A stretch of 64,000 nucleotides of DNA from Alopecurus myosuroides (GCA_028641055.1 CM054060.1:209398445-209462444); one strand, 5' to 3'. Counted from the stretch's first letter, positions 1-9,763 are shown. The notes: generated from the sequence alone by a model not told the origin. Program-made: numbers and translations.

Positions 1-1290
1 CAACTAAAGTATCACATAACAATGTGTAACACTTAGTTCATTTCATCAAAACATTTGAGTGATCTAAGTTAGTCCTTCCATTTTGGTTTAGGGTGGGTCT
101 AGGTTCAACTAACTTCATATCAATGGATATAACAAGTTAAAGTATTGGGCTTTTCTATTGGGGTCAAGGGTTGGACAAAAATAACTTGTTATTCTTCAAC
201 TTGTGTGGATTGCTCCAAGTCTTCACATGCTTGTCATCTTGAAGATCATCTTCATGTTTCTATTGTAGACTTGTTCCTTGGATGGATTCTTCTCTTGGTC
301 TTGATAAATTCTTCATGGATTTCTCACTAGTTGGTTCAAGGTGGAATGGGGACAACTACTACTAAGTCAATTTGAAAAGAAAGAAATAGAAGGGATAGGA
401 AGAGAGAGGAAAATGTATTCTCCTTGATTTTCTTCATACTCTTGTACTTCATTGAGTTTCTTCTTATTGCTGTGGAGTCTAAGTCCTTCCTTCAATTTCT
501 TCAATGATATTCCTCATAGCTCTTCATGTTGCCACCAAGTTGAAAATAAAGTTTTCATCTTTGCTTGAGTATTGATCTCCATTTTGCTAACTTGGTGAAT
601 TCTTGAAGCAAGAATGGAGGAGTGGAGAAGTAGATAGAAAAAAAGGTACTAGTGTTTGAGGTTCACTACTTGGTACTATATGTGATTGAAACATTCTAAG
701 GACTTGGCTTGGCTCCAAATAGTCATAACATCAAGGGACAAATGATGAAAACAATTTCTAAGACATGGTGAAAATGGATGTATCACTATGTAGGGTTTTT
801 GTTCAAAAGCACATGGTCATGGTCCAAGGTGTCCAAAATGGTTGGGCAAGGTTGTTTCTGGTTCAAGGTTATCAAATGGAACAATTTTTCTTAAGGAACT
901 ATATTGAAAATATTTATAGAATAAAATCTATGTCAAAATTACTCAAATATACCAATTAATTCTAAATTCAATTTCAATTTGTTCAAATATTACTTTGGGA
1001 CAGAGGATATGAAAGTACACATGCTTAGGTTTCCAAAAATATTTTATTTGTAATTTTTGGATTTGTAGAATTTGAATTATGCCAAAATTCATCAAACAAG
1101 CATATTTGAATTTGAACAAATTTTAAATGGTCAAATCTAAATTTGGCAAGTGCCAAAAGTTTCTACATCTTGTTCTGATTTCAAAAAGTTCAAGTTTGCT
1201 AAATTTGTCCTTATGGATAAAAAGATATGATAGATCTAAGATTCAGGGACTTATCTGCAAAATAGACATTCTAATTTTAATTGGAAATAA
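1..1290. other. AT-rich intergenic DNA, no gene seen
   Basis: No convincing coding frame, RNA gene or structured repeat is visible. The short open frames lack plant coding character and recognisable domains. The stretch is probably old repeat-derived DNA. I could not assign it to a family. Confidence 0.6.
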
Positions 1291-1885
1291 ATCCAGAGAC
1301 GGGCTGGGTTCAGATCTGCTATTTGCCGCTCAGGACGACACACGGGGACTGGGGCTGGGCCGGCTACATGCTGCGTGGGCGACGGATAACAGAACGGGCG
1401 CTGCCAAATGGGCTCGCACGTGGCGTGTTCCTATTGGCCCGTACCCCTTCACTAAGTGATCTAATCTTGCCCTTTGGATCTAGATTTGACGGTGCTGGGG
1501 CGTTGGGGCTTACCTCCGCTGGAATTTTTGCCGGAAAATGTCGAGACGGCGGCCGGCGCTGCAGTCGTGGATGGCGGTGGCGATACAGGGGGCTCCTGTG
1601 CACGGGGAGACCACGGGGAGGCGCGTCTTGACGGGGCAGAGAGTTTGGTGGCCATGGCGCCCTCTGTTTCTTCTCGGATGCGCAACGCGAGGTGGTCGGC
1701 GTTGCGGCTGCTTCGGTGGTCGCCGGGGGTGGTGCTCCGCTTCTCGAAAAACTCAAACTGAGGTATAAGGAGACGCGCAAGAGAAGTGAGAGAGGAGGGG
1801 ACCGAAGAGGAGGACGTTCCTTGCCTTGGTGTCGCCGGAAAAAGGAGAGGATAGTGGAGGCAGTGTGCAACTCCGGCGAGAGATT
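1291..1885. other. GC-rich block forming the left side of the Tat-element insertion site
   Basis: Base composition rises sharply here. Removing the inserted element joins this block to 17284-17475, which is also GC-rich. Several long overlapping frames exist on both strands, but they are compositional and none carries a recognisable domain. On the minus strand the joined sequence resembles a promoter or leader region, of the kind found in gypsy LTRs or gene 5' ends. That identity is a guess. Confidence 0.4.
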
Positions 1886-1890
1886 TCTCC
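1886..1890. repeat. Target site duplication TCTCC (left copy)
   Basis: TCTCC lies directly before the 5' LTR and again directly after the 3' LTR at 17279-17283. The 5-bp direct duplication is what integrase leaves, and it fixes both ends of the element. Confidence 0.95.
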
Positions 1891-2799
1891 TGTCGGGGGG
1901 TTACCCCCGAGTAGGGTAAAGACAAGTGGTAAAGGCAGCTTACAGAAGAGAGGTTTGGTCGAGTAGCCGACTACCTGGTACTCGCTACCCGGTCGACTGC
2001 TACTCGGTCTCACCTCAAGATGACCAGAAGGAGGTATCAATCAAGTTCTATCCTTTCGAGTAGAAGGGTTGGCCCGAGTACAATTGGCGGGAACAATTGG
2101 CGGGAACCTACTCGGGCCAGAAAGTCAAAGGAGCCGTTCTGACACAGGATCCCGCGTATCCTGGGTCCGTACTTGGCAGCATTCGAACTACTGTTCATAT
2201 GGGGCCGGCCTGCCTGACAGTGACAGCATGGAAGCAGGCGGTGACAGGATAAGGGGGCCTACTCTGTGCCTAGGTACAGTGATACCAGTCTGTCCCCTAG
2301 TTTTGCCCAACGACTTTACAGAAGCAGCCAAGGTTAGGAACCAAAGCTGTCAGCGGGTACTCGGAGAAAGGACGATGTGCACACTATGTCGACACTTGTC
2401 TAGATTTGGACGTATCCGGCTGGGCACCGTGTATATAAGGTGCCCCGCCGCCTCCTGCGCGAGGCACGCTCTCAGATGCTCTCACATGCTCATAGTGAAC
2501 CCTAGAAACCCTAAGTTCTGGACCTAGCTCTACTCGGAGAGGAGAGAGAGGCTACTCGGTAGAGATACCATTTGTACTGTGGCTACTCGGAGAGACATCG
2601 TAATACATAGAGAAAGGAAGGAGTAGGGGTTTTACCTCCTCACGAGGGCCCTGAACCTGGGTACATCGTGTTGTCTGTGTTGTGTAGATCTTATCTCACG
2701 CGGCAACTCGTCGCGTGATCCCTCCCCGGACACCTCCAGCGTCCATCGTCCCCACATCATTAGCCATCCTATGGCATCTGCCGTGACACCACCACGACA
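1891..2799 (+). repeat. 5' LTR of the Tat element
   Basis: It begins TGTCGGGGGG and ends CACGACA and matches 16370-17278 over its whole 909 bp. Differences seen by eye are near positions 2618, 2731 and 2739. It carries a TATA box and about eight copies of TACTCGG/CCGAGTA. Confidence 0.97.
2432..2438 (+). promoter_or_regulatory. TATA box of the Tat 5' LTR
   Basis: TATATAA sits in a GC-rich setting about 360 bp before the LTR end. This is where the U3/R boundary of a plant LTR is expected, so the genomic RNA should start roughly 30 bp downstream. The same box lies in the 3' LTR near 16911. Confidence 0.75.
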
Positions 2800-4075
2800 G
2801 TTGGCGCCCACCGTGGGGCAGCCAGCGGCGCTGGCTGGAGTTTCTGTTCGGACGGGATCTTCATCAGCGGAGCGCGTAGTTTGTGGCCTTGTCCACAGAT
2901 TCGGCTCCTTCGACTTCGTCACCGACAACGCCGTCTGTTTCGGCGGCATGGCCATGCCCGAGGGCGGCTCGGTGATCTCCTTCGGCTCGCATCTCGTCTA
3001 CGTCGCCACCGTCGCCAACAGCGCCTACCCCGAGCTGGTGCATGACGCGGAGGATCCTCCTGCGGTGGTTGCTGCTCGCGGAAGGCCCGCATGCAGTTCT
3101 GCATGCTGCGCGGAGGTGATGGTGACGGGCTTGGCGGCAAACACTGGGGCGGCCGCTACTGGCGCTGCGGCCGTCGTCGAGGAGGTTGACGACCCGCCTG
3201 CTGGTGGCAGGAACCACCGGCCCTACGAGAAGGAGAGCAACTTGCCGCCTTCCACGTCTACGGTCATCCCCGCGTCTGCTGCGCGAACCGGCATGCCCAC
3301 TCCCACCGACATCGAGCTCCTAGCCGCGAGGGAGCAGCTCGAGCGGCAACGCCAGGAGCTGCTTGCCGAGCAGGCGGAGTTGGAGAAGATCAGGCTTGAG
3401 CTGAGTCTAGACCAGCTCGAGTACAACCAGGCTCACGGCTTCACGCCGGTCGCCAGGAGGCCCAGCAGGGTGGGCGCTACGCGGCGCAACCTAGGTGCCG
3501 AGATGGCGACGGTTGCGGAGGAGCCCGCGCAGTCCGCCACCGCGAACACTTTCACAAGGCCAAGGTACAGCACACCCGCCAAGACGCTCAGAGCTGCACA
3601 GGCCGTGGCTGCCGAGTTGCCGCGCCTAGATGGAGAGGCGCGTCTCAGGCAGCAGGAGAGGCTCAACGAGTTGGTGTTGGAGGCCGCCAGGCAGAACGAG
3701 GAGTTCCGGAAGGCCAACCCGGGAGCTGGAGCTTCGCAAGTGGTTCACTCGCACGCGGCAAGATCTAACGATCAGGCCTCGTCTCCACATCCTAGCCGCG
3801 AGAAGAGCCGCAGCGGGCGCTCGGGTAGAGACAGGCAAATGCAGGTGTATGACCCGGCTGCTGCCGCGAAACAGATTGCTGTGCCGCAGCAGCCCAGGCA
3901 GGAACACAACGCTGCAAGAGCAGGCTCTCAAGCCCATCAAGCTCAAAGCCGTGCCCGAGAAGCCGCGCGTCCGGGTACTTCTCGGCAACCCGCAGCTCAG
4001 CCTACTCGACAGAGGCAGCAGCCGCGCCCAGTGGCACCAGTCGCCAACCCGGTGGAGCAGCCCGCAGCTATGTAG
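2771..4075 (+). CDS. Gag N-terminal extension of the Tat element, ending at an in-frame TAG
   Basis: This 434-residue frame ends at TAG 4073-4075, and the same frame continues immediately as gag-protease. The first ATG (2771) lies inside the LTR and the frame runs across the primer site. The next ATG in a plausible setting is at 2951, so the true start is uncertain. Residues about 180-220 form a Leu/Glu/Gln-rich coiled coil (a REQLERQRQELL-type heptad pattern). The C-terminal third is Gln/Ala/Arg/Pro-rich and probably disordered. No enzymatic motif is present. It is inferred to be the N-terminal part of a long Gag, which assembles the retrotransposon particle and packages RNA. It could be a separate protein if the TAG terminates. 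Confidence 0.7.
   Translation: MASAVTPPRQLAPTVGQPAALAGVSVRTGSSSAERVVCGLVHRFGSFDFVTDNAVCFGGMAMPEGGSVISFGSHLVYVATVANSAYPELVHDAEDPPAVVAARGRPACSSACCAEVMVTGLAANTGAAATGAAAVVEEVDDPPAGGRNHRPYEKESNLPPSTSTVIPASAARTGMPTPTDIELLAAREQLERQRQELLAEQAELEKIRLELSLDQLEYNQAHGFTPVARRPSRVGATRRNLGAEMATVAEEPAQSATANTFTRPRYSTPAKTLRAAQAVAAELPRLDGEARLRQQERLNELVLEAARQNEEFRKANPGAGASQVVHSHAARSNDQASSPHPSREKSRSGRSGRDRQMQVYDPAAAAKQIAVPQQPRQEHNAARAGSQAHQAQSRAREAARPGTSRQPAAQPTRQRQQPRPVAPVANPVEQPAAM
2801..2819 (+). other. Primer binding site of the Tat element
   Basis: TTGGCGCCCACCGTGGGGC starts two bases after the 5' LTR. TGGCGCCCACCGTGGGG is the usual tRNA-primer site of grass RIRE2-like elements. The exact tRNA was not determined. 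It fixes the sense orientation. Confidence 0.85.
4073..4075 (+). other. In-frame TAG inside gag
   Basis: The codon follows ATG and precedes GTG in an otherwise open frame. The following base is G, the context used by some readthrough retroviruses. It could be a nonsense mutation (for example CAG to TAG) or a regulated leaky stop. The sequence alone does not decide. Confidence 0.7.
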
Positions 4076-6232
4076 GTGGATAGGTATGATGATGGCTACT
4101 CGGCTATGGAGATGGCTGGTTATGATATCCATGACCGTGTTGGTGAGCGCGTGTTGGCGCCTGGAGATGCAAGGCACCAGCTGGACCGTATCAGCTTGTC
4201 GGCGCGGCTTGAGAGCACGGGTCCTCCCGGCCCCGAGTGCTTTGGCCCGCGCATCATGAACGAGCCTTCCGTGAAGGGCTTCCAGCTCGCAAGAGGCACC
4301 AAGAGCTACAATGGTAGCACGAAGCCCGAAGATTGGCTCAATGACTACGTCACCGCGGTCCACATTGCGGGTGGCAACAGGAGATGGGCAGTGCGGTACG
4401 TCCCGCAGATGCTAGAGGGTCCAGCTCGCACTTGGCTCAACAACTTTCCCAAGCACAGCATTAACTGCTGGCTGGACTTCTCGGACGCCTTCGTCAGCAA
4501 CTTCACGAGTACGTACAAGAGGCCGAATAGGCCACAGCAGCTGTCGGCTTGCAGGCAGCGAGAAGACGAGACGGACCGCGAGTACCTTACTCGGTGGAGC
4601 ACCCTGAGGAACACATGTGAGGGTGTGAATGAAGCACAGGCCATCACCTGGTTTGCGCAGGGTTGCCGACATGGCAGCATGCTTTGGCAGAGATTGCAGA
4701 GGGAAATGCCGAACACCCTGGCCGAGACCATCAAGATTGCGGATCAGTACGCACTCGGTGATCCAACTCACCCACTGATGGACTCCTCTGAGCCGAGAAG
4801 AAACTTCAACAGCAGCAAGCGCAACGAGTTCCGCAACAAGCGCCGAGTAGATACTCGGTATGACCCTGAGGAGGTGAACGCAGTGAATGTTGGAGGCGGT
4901 GGTGGCCAAAGGCAAAAACCTGCTGGAGCCTACGGGCAGAACCAGAACCAGGGCCAGGGCAACAAGAAACCGTTCCGCACTGCGCAGCCGGGTAGCGGGA
5001 ACTCCGAGCAGCCGAAGAAGTTTGTCTTTGATGACATGAAGGATGGCCCATGCAGCTTTCACACTCATCATCCCTCGAGGCCCGCCAACCACACTACTCG
5101 GCAGTGCGAGTGGTGGGATGTGATCAAGAATGATGGCTTGCCTCCTCCTCCTCCTCTGCCGGCTGCCAATGCTACTGTTCAGCCTACTCGCGCGCCCGCA
5201 GCTCGGCCGCCAGTATACCCGAGAAGAGAAAATGTGAACCAGGTGGCTTTAGGAGCCAACCGGAACTTCAACAATGAGAGATACCGCAACAACAACAACA
5301 ACTACAACCGCAACAACAACAACAGAGGCAACAACAACTATCAGGGCAACAACAATGGCAACAATGGCAATAATGGGGGCAATGGCTCCAATCAGTACCA
5401 AGAGCACCATGAGAGCTATATGATCTTCACTTCTGAGGCAGTTGACAAGCAGTCACAGCACAGGCGGGCCATGGAGGTCAATGCAGTGATTCCGGCTGTT
5501 CCTCACTACATGTATTGGTGTGACCAGGAGATCAGGTGGACTCGGGCAGATCACCCCAAGGTGATGCCCAATCTGGGTACCTATGCCTTGGTGCTGGATC
5601 CTACCTTCCTGGGCCCCGAGAAGAATGTGAGGTTCAGCAAGGTGCTAATCGACAACGGCAGCAGCATCAACATTGTGTACAAGGACACACTCGAGAAGCT
5701 TGGCCTGGCCGAGAACATGATGCTGCCTAGCAAGACCACTTTCCATGGCATTGTGCCCGGGATCTCATGCAACCCGATTGGCCGAGTGTGGATTGATGTG
5801 CTATTCGGTACTCGGGAGAACTGCCGCACAGAGCGCCTGCAGTTTGAAGTGGTGGATCATCAGAGCCCCTATCATGCTCTACTCGGCAGGCCTGCTCTGA
5901 GCAAGTTCATGGCATCTACACATGTGGCTTATCTGAAGATGAAGATCCCCGGTCCCAATGGCATCATCACCATCTCGGGAGATTACAAGAAGTCCATGGA
6001 GTGTGCCTCTGCTAGCTCCCAGCTGGCGGAATCGATGGTGATTGCTGCCGAGAAGAAGAAGATGTACGAGGTGGTGGCCATGGCTCAGTCCGCACAAGCT
6101 GGCGCACAAGGTGTGCCGAGTACCCAGCATGATACTGCTTTCCAAGCTGCCAAGGAGACCAAGACAGTCCAGGTTGACCCCGAGTTCCCGGAGCGCGTGG
6201 CCATCATTGGTGCCGGGTTGGCGGAGAAATAG
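4076..6232 (+). CDS. Gag-protease polyprotein of the Tat element
   Basis: This is 718 codons between two in-frame TAGs, starting right after the first without its own nearby ATG. Residues about 85-215 match the retrotransposon gag capsid-like domain (a WLNNFP motif near 120, then a region rich in Trp/Phe/Arg). A Cys/His cluster between about 326 and 344 (CSFHTHH...C) resembles the C-x2-H-type knuckle of Tat gags, for RNA binding. An Asn-rich low-complexity stretch covers roughly residues 403-445. The aspartic protease has its active site at about 526 (LIDNGSS; Asp-Asn-Gly replaces the usual Asp-Thr/Ser-Gly), followed by the hydrophobic flap region and an ALLGRPAL motif. The frame ends at TAG 6230-6232, just before the conserved start of RT. 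Confidence 0.9.
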   Translation: MDRYDDGYSAMEMAGYDIHDRVGERVLAPGDARHQLDRISLSARLESTGPPGPECFGPRIMNEPSVKGFQLARGTKSYNGSTKPEDWLNDYVTAVHIAGGNRRWAVRYVPQMLEGPARTWLNNFPKHSINCWLDFSDAFVSNFTSTYKRPNRPQQLSACRQREDETDREYLTRWSTLRNTCEGVNEAQAITWFAQGCRHGSMLWQRLQREMPNTLAETIKIADQYALGDPTHPLMDSSEPRRNFNSSKRNEFRNKRRVDTRYDPEEVNAVNVGGGGGQRQKPAGAYGQNQNQGQGNKKPFRTAQPGSGNSEQPKKFVFDDMKDGPCSFHTHHPSRPANHTTRQCEWWDVIKNDGLPPPPPLPAANATVQPTRAPAARPPVYPRRENVNQVALGANRNFNNERYRNNNNNYNRNNNNRGNNNYQGNNNGNNGNNGGNGSNQYQEHHESYMIFTSEAVDKQSQHRRAMEVNAVIPAVPHYMYWCDQEIRWTRADHPKVMPNLGTYALVLDPTFLGPEKNVRFSKVLIDNGSSINIVYKDTLEKLGLAENMMLPSKTTFHGIVPGISCNPIGRVWIDVLFGTRENCRTERLQFEVVDHQSPYHALLGRPALSKFMASTHVAYLKMKIPGPNGIITISGDYKKSMECASASSQLAESMVIAAEKKKMYEVVAMAQSAQAGAQGVPSTQHDTAFQAAKETKTVQVDPEFPERVAIIGAGLAEK
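6230..6232 (+). other. In-frame TAG between protease and reverse transcriptase
   Basis: The frame stays open on both sides, and the 84 bases after it encode the conserved pre-RT segment (FLRENRDVFAW type). This is one stop codon within a single polyprotein frame, not an intron or frameshift. The next base is G. Confidence 0.8.
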
Positions 6233-9200
6233 GAAAGCGCGCTCATCCACTTCCTCCGTGAGAATCGGGATGTTTTCGCCTGGACCAATGAAGATCTACC
6301 AGGAGTCCCGAGGGAGTTGGTTGAGCACTCTTTGCATGTGCGTCCTGACGCCAAGCCCGTGAAGCAGGCTTTGCGCCGTTTCGGAGATGAGAGAAGGAAG
6401 GCCATCGGTGATCAGATCACCAAGCTGCTGATCAGTAACTTCATCATGGAAGTGCTGCACCCGGACTGGTTAGCCAACCCGGTCATGGTCGAGAAGAAAA
6501 AGGAAGATCCCAAGGCTGCCACTGCATGGCGCATGTGCGTCGACTACACCGACTTGAACAAGGCATGCCCCAAGGATCCCTTCCCGCTACCTCGCATCGA
6601 TCAGGTGATCGATTCCACTGCTGGCTGTGAACTGTTGTCTTTCATAGATGCCTACTCTGGTTTTCACCAGATTGCACTCAACCCTGCTGATCAAATAAAG
6701 ACTGCTTTCATTACCCCGTACGGGGCTTATTGCTATCGTGTCATGTGTTTTGGCTTGAGGAATGCGGGTGCAACCTATCAGAGATGCATGCAGAAATGCT
6801 TGCATGACCAGCTCGGCAAGAATGTGCAGGTGTACGTAGATGACATTGTCATCAAAACGAATAAAACACATACTCTGCTTGCCGACCTGGAGGAAACCTT
6901 TGCTAACCTACGCAAGTACAAAATGAAACTGAATCTGAGTAAATGTACCTTTGGTGTACCAGCTGGAAAGCTACTCGGCTTTCTGGTTTCTAGTCGGGGC
7001 ATCGAAACCAATCCTTCTAAGATAAAAGCTATCGAAAGAATGTCTTTGCCGAGATCATTGAAAGATGTGCAAAAGTTCACGGGTTGCCTGGCATCTCTGA
7101 GCCGCTTTCTAGGCCGAATGGGCGAGAAGGCTCTGCCTCTGTACCAGCTGATGAAGAAAAGCGACAAGTTTGTCTGGACTCCGCAAGCGGACGTGGCATT
7201 CAATGAGCTAAAAGCAATGCTGGCTAGCGCTCCCGTCTTGGCTAGTCCGCTACCCAAGGAGCCTATGCTGCTGTACATTGCTGCGACTAACCGAGTAGTC
7301 AGCGTGGTGATAGTGGTGGAGCGAGAAGAAGAAGGCAAGAGTGTGCAGCGCCCAGTATATTATCTCAGTGAAGTGCTGTCCAGTTCCAAGCAAAACTATC
7401 CGCACTACCAGAAGATGACATATGGTGTGTACCTGGGCGCCAGGAAGCTGAAACATTACTTCCAGGAGCACCCCATCACTGTGGTGAGTTCTGCTCCCAT
7501 CTCGGATATCATGGGAAACAAGGAGGCGAGTGGCAGAGTAGCCAAGTGGGCAATTGAGCTAGCCGCGTACGCTCCCGCGTATACGAGAAGAGAAGCAATC
7601 AAGTCTCAGGTCCTGGCGGAATTTCTTGTGGACTGGGCCGAGATGCAATATGAACCTCCTGCTCCGGTTTCCAACTATTGGAAAATGCACTTTGATGGCT
7701 CAAAGGTGAAAGAAGGCCTTGGTGCTGGCGTCGTGCTCACGTCACCCAAGCGGGATCAACTCAAGTATGTGCTGCAGATTCATTTCAAGGCATCCAACAA
7801 TGTAGCCGAGTACGAGGCAGTGGTGCATGGTTTGCGAGTAGCAAAGGAGGTTGGTGTGCAGCGCATTATATGCTATGGGGATTCAGATCTGGTGGTGCAG
7901 CAAGTCTCAGGTACCTGGGATGCTCTGGATGCCAACATGGCATCGTATCGTTTCCTGGTGCAGTCAATGACTGGGTTTTTCGAAGGCTGTGAGTTCCAGC
8001 ACATTCACCGAGCAGAGAACGAAGCAGCAGACGAGCTATCCAAGTTGGGATCTTCTCGGCAGTCCATCCCGGCAGGGATTGCCTTGGAGCATTTGAGGAA
8101 GCCATCCATCAAGCCTTCCCCCAACTCGGAATCCATCTTTGTTCCTTCTCTGCCAAGTGAAGAATCTGACCCAATGGAGATTGACTGGGAGAGTGCTGCA
8201 GGGAACCCGGGGACTGCCGTCCTCTACTCGGGGACTGCCATTCCCTACTCGGGGACTGCCATTCCCTACTCGGGGACTGCCATTCCCTACTCGGGGACTG
8301 CCGCTCCCTACTCGGGGACTGCCACTCTGTACTCGGGGACTGCCACCCTCAACCCAGAGGTTGTCGCATTCATTGAAGAAGTTCTCGCCAATCGGTCTGG
8401 GCTGCAGAGAAGCGCTCCTACCCCTCCTGTGCAACCGCCAGAGCCTGTCCCAATGGAACTGGACGAACCAGTGTTTCCCATGCGGGAGACGCCGAGTTGG
8501 GCTATGCCCATATTATCCTTTCTAAGGGACGGCACTTTACCTGAAGATGAGGTGACTGCGAGGCAGATTCAGAGAAGGTCCAAAGGCTACACCATAGTCC
8601 GAGATGTGCTGCACAAGAGAAGTGCCACTGGTGTGCTGCAACGCTGTGTGAGCCCGGAAGAGGGAGAAGAAATCCTGGTGGAGATACATCAAGGGGAATG
8701 TGGGCATCACGCCTCATCTCGGGCTTTGGTCAAGAAAGCTTTTCGGCATGGCTTCTACTGGCTCACTGCACTGCAGCAAGCTGAAGATATTGTGAGGAAG
8801 TGCACCGGCTGCCAGATGTTCGCAAGTAAGATTCACATGCCAGCTTCCGAGTTGAAAACAATTCCTATCACATGGCCATTTGCTGTTTGGTGCTTGGATA
8901 TGGTTGGTCCTTTCAAGCCGGCTAAAGGCAATATGACACATATCTTGGTCATGGTGGACAAGTTCACCAAGTGGATTGAGGTGAAGCCTATTCGGAAGTG
9001 CGATGGGGTCACAGCTGTGAGGTTCGTGAAGGATGTGATCATGAGATACGGCTACCCGCACAGTATCATCACCGACAATGGCACCAACTTTGCAGAGGGG
9101 ACAATGGTGCGATTCTGCAGAGATAAGCATATCCGACTAGACGTTGCGTCAGTCGCGCACCCTGCCTCCAATGGGCAAGTTGAGAGAGCAAATGGAATGG

Positions 9201-9763
9201 TACTGGCAGGCATCAAGCCAAGGCTGATTGAGCCATTGCTGAAAACACCCGGGTGTTGGCTAGAAGAGTTGCCAGCGGTGTTGTGGAGTCTAAGGACTAC
9301 CCCTAACCGGTCAACCGGCTACACGCCATTCTTCTTGGTATACCGGGCTGAGGCCGTGTTGCCAATAGACTTAGAGCATGACTCCCCCCGAGTAGCCCTC
9401 TACACTGAGGTGGAGGCGAGAGAAGCTCGAGAAGACGACGTTGACCTGCTTGAAGAAGCAAGAGAGCTGACTCTGTCACGTTCGGCTATCTACCAGCAAA
9501 ACCTGCGGCGCTATCATAGCCGAAAGGTGAACCCAAGGGTTTTCCGAGAAGGAGACATGGTCCTTAGGCTGGTGCAGCGCACAGCCGGGATGCACAAGTT
9601 GTCTCCTCCATGGGAAGGGCCTTTCATTGTCAGCAAAGCGCTGCACAATGACGCGTACTATCTTGTAGATGTGCGCCCATCGCAGGCGAACAGGGCAGAT
9701 AAGGCTGGAGAGGAAACCAAGCGCCCTTGGAATGTAGCTCTACTTCGTCGTTTTCATTCGTAA
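6233..9763 (+). CDS. RT - RNase H - integrase polyprotein of the Tat element
   Basis: This is 1,176 residues counted from the codon after TAG 6230-6232, with no early ATG, so expression needs readthrough or a non-AUG start. RT occupies residues about 40-260, with YVDD at 201. Next come a connection region and a decayed gypsy RNase H (around 290-450). A second RNase H of the archaeal-like type has Asp 488, Glu 526, Asp 550 and Asp 600. A tandem-repeat linker (about 658-707) precedes integrase. Integrase has the HHCC finger (His 825/826, a CTGC pair near 857-860) and the DD35E triad Asp 889, Asp 948, Glu 984. The C-terminal domain ends with an LSPPWEGPF-type GPY motif. The frame makes cDNA, degrades template RNA and integrates the copy. 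All catalytic residues are present, so the enzymes look functional if translated. Confidence 0.95.
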   Translation, partial: ESALIHFLRENRDVFAWTNEDLPGVPRELVEHSLHVRPDAKPVKQALRRFGDERRKAIGDQITKLLISNFIMEVLHPDWLANPVMVEKKKEDPKAATAWRMCVDYTDLNKACPKDPFPLPRIDQVIDSTAGCELLSFIDAYSGFHQIALNPADQIKTAFITPYGAYCYRVMCFGLRNAGATYQRCMQKCLHDQLGKNVQVYVDDIVIKTNKTHTLLADLEETFANLRKYKMKLNLSKCTFGVPAGKLLGFLVSSRGIETNPSKIKAIERMSLPRSLKDVQKFTGCLASLSRFLGRMGEKALPLYQLMKKSDKFVWTPQADVAFNELKAMLASAPVLASPLPKEPMLLYIAATNRVVSVVIVVEREEEGKSVQRPVYYLSEVLSSSKQNYPHYQKMTYGVYLGARKLKHYFQEHPITVVSSAPISDIMGNKEASGRVAKWAIELAAYAPAYTRREAIKSQVLAEFLVDWAEMQYEPPAPVSNYWKMHFDGSKVKEGLGAGVVLTSPKRDQLKYVLQIHFKASNNVAEYEAVVHGLRVAKEVGVQRIICYGDSDLVVQQVSGTWDALDANMASYRFLVQSMTGFFEGCEFQHIHRAENEAADELSKLGSSRQSIPAGIALEHLRKPSIKPSPNSESIFVPSLPSEESDPMEIDWESAAGNPGTAVLYSGTAIPYSGTAIPYSGTAIPYSGTAAPYSGTATLYSGTATLNPEVVAFIEEVLANRSGLQRSAPTPPVQPPEPVPMELDEPVFPMRETPSWAMPILSFLRDGTLPEDEVTARQIQRRSKGYTIVRDVLHKRSATGVLQRCVSPEEGEEILVEIHQGECGHHASSRALVKKAFRHGFYWLTALQQAEDIVRKCTGCQMFASKIHMPASELKTIPITWPFAVWCLDMVGPFKPAKGNMTHILVMVDKFTKWIEVKPIRKCDGVTAVRFVKDVIMRYGYPHSIITDNGTNFAEGTMVRFCRDKHIRLDVASVAHPASNGQVERANGMVLAGIKPRLIEPLLKTPGCWLEELPAVLWSLRTTPNRSTGYTPFFLVYRAEAVLPIDLEHDSPRVALYTEVEAREAREDDVDLLEEARELTLSRSAIYQQNLRRYHSRKVNPRVFREGDMVLRLVQRTAGMHKLSPPWEGPFIVSKALHNDAYYLVDVRPSQANRADKAGEETKRPWNVALLRRFHS
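8205..8351 (+). repeat. 21-bp coding tandem array (about 7 copies) between RNase H and integrase
   Basis: The unit is built on TACTCGGGGACTGCC and encodes a YSGTA-type heptapeptide. Middle copies are nearly identical and edge copies diverge. The 10-mer core also occurs directly before the 3' LTR (16358) and at about 9826, 10252 and 12372. Confidence 0.95.

Noticed and set aside
1364..1925. Several long overlapping frames on both strands
   Set aside because: GC-rich composition gives open frames in many phases; none has a domain, and two run across the target duplication into the LTR.
2069..2527. 152-codon open frame in the 5' LTR, repeated identically at 16548-17006
   Set aside because: The identity is only due to LTR duplication, the composition is LTR-like, no domain is visible, and it overlaps the promoter and TATA box.
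3626..4363. Minus-strand frames opposite gag and pol (for example 3626-4363, 4412-5092, 6778-7338)
   Set aside because: They are shadows of the gag-pol frame on the other strand, with no domains or splice logic of their own.
4073..6232. An alternative genetic code in which TAG is sense
   Set aside because: Other genes here end normally with TAG, for example the pol tail at 60899, and no plant nuclear code reassigns TAG.
6230..6316. A spliced intron between protease and RT, as in Ogre elements
   Set aside because: The sequence after the TAG encodes the conserved pre-RT segment in the same frame, so removing it would delete coding sequence; only one stop needs explaining.
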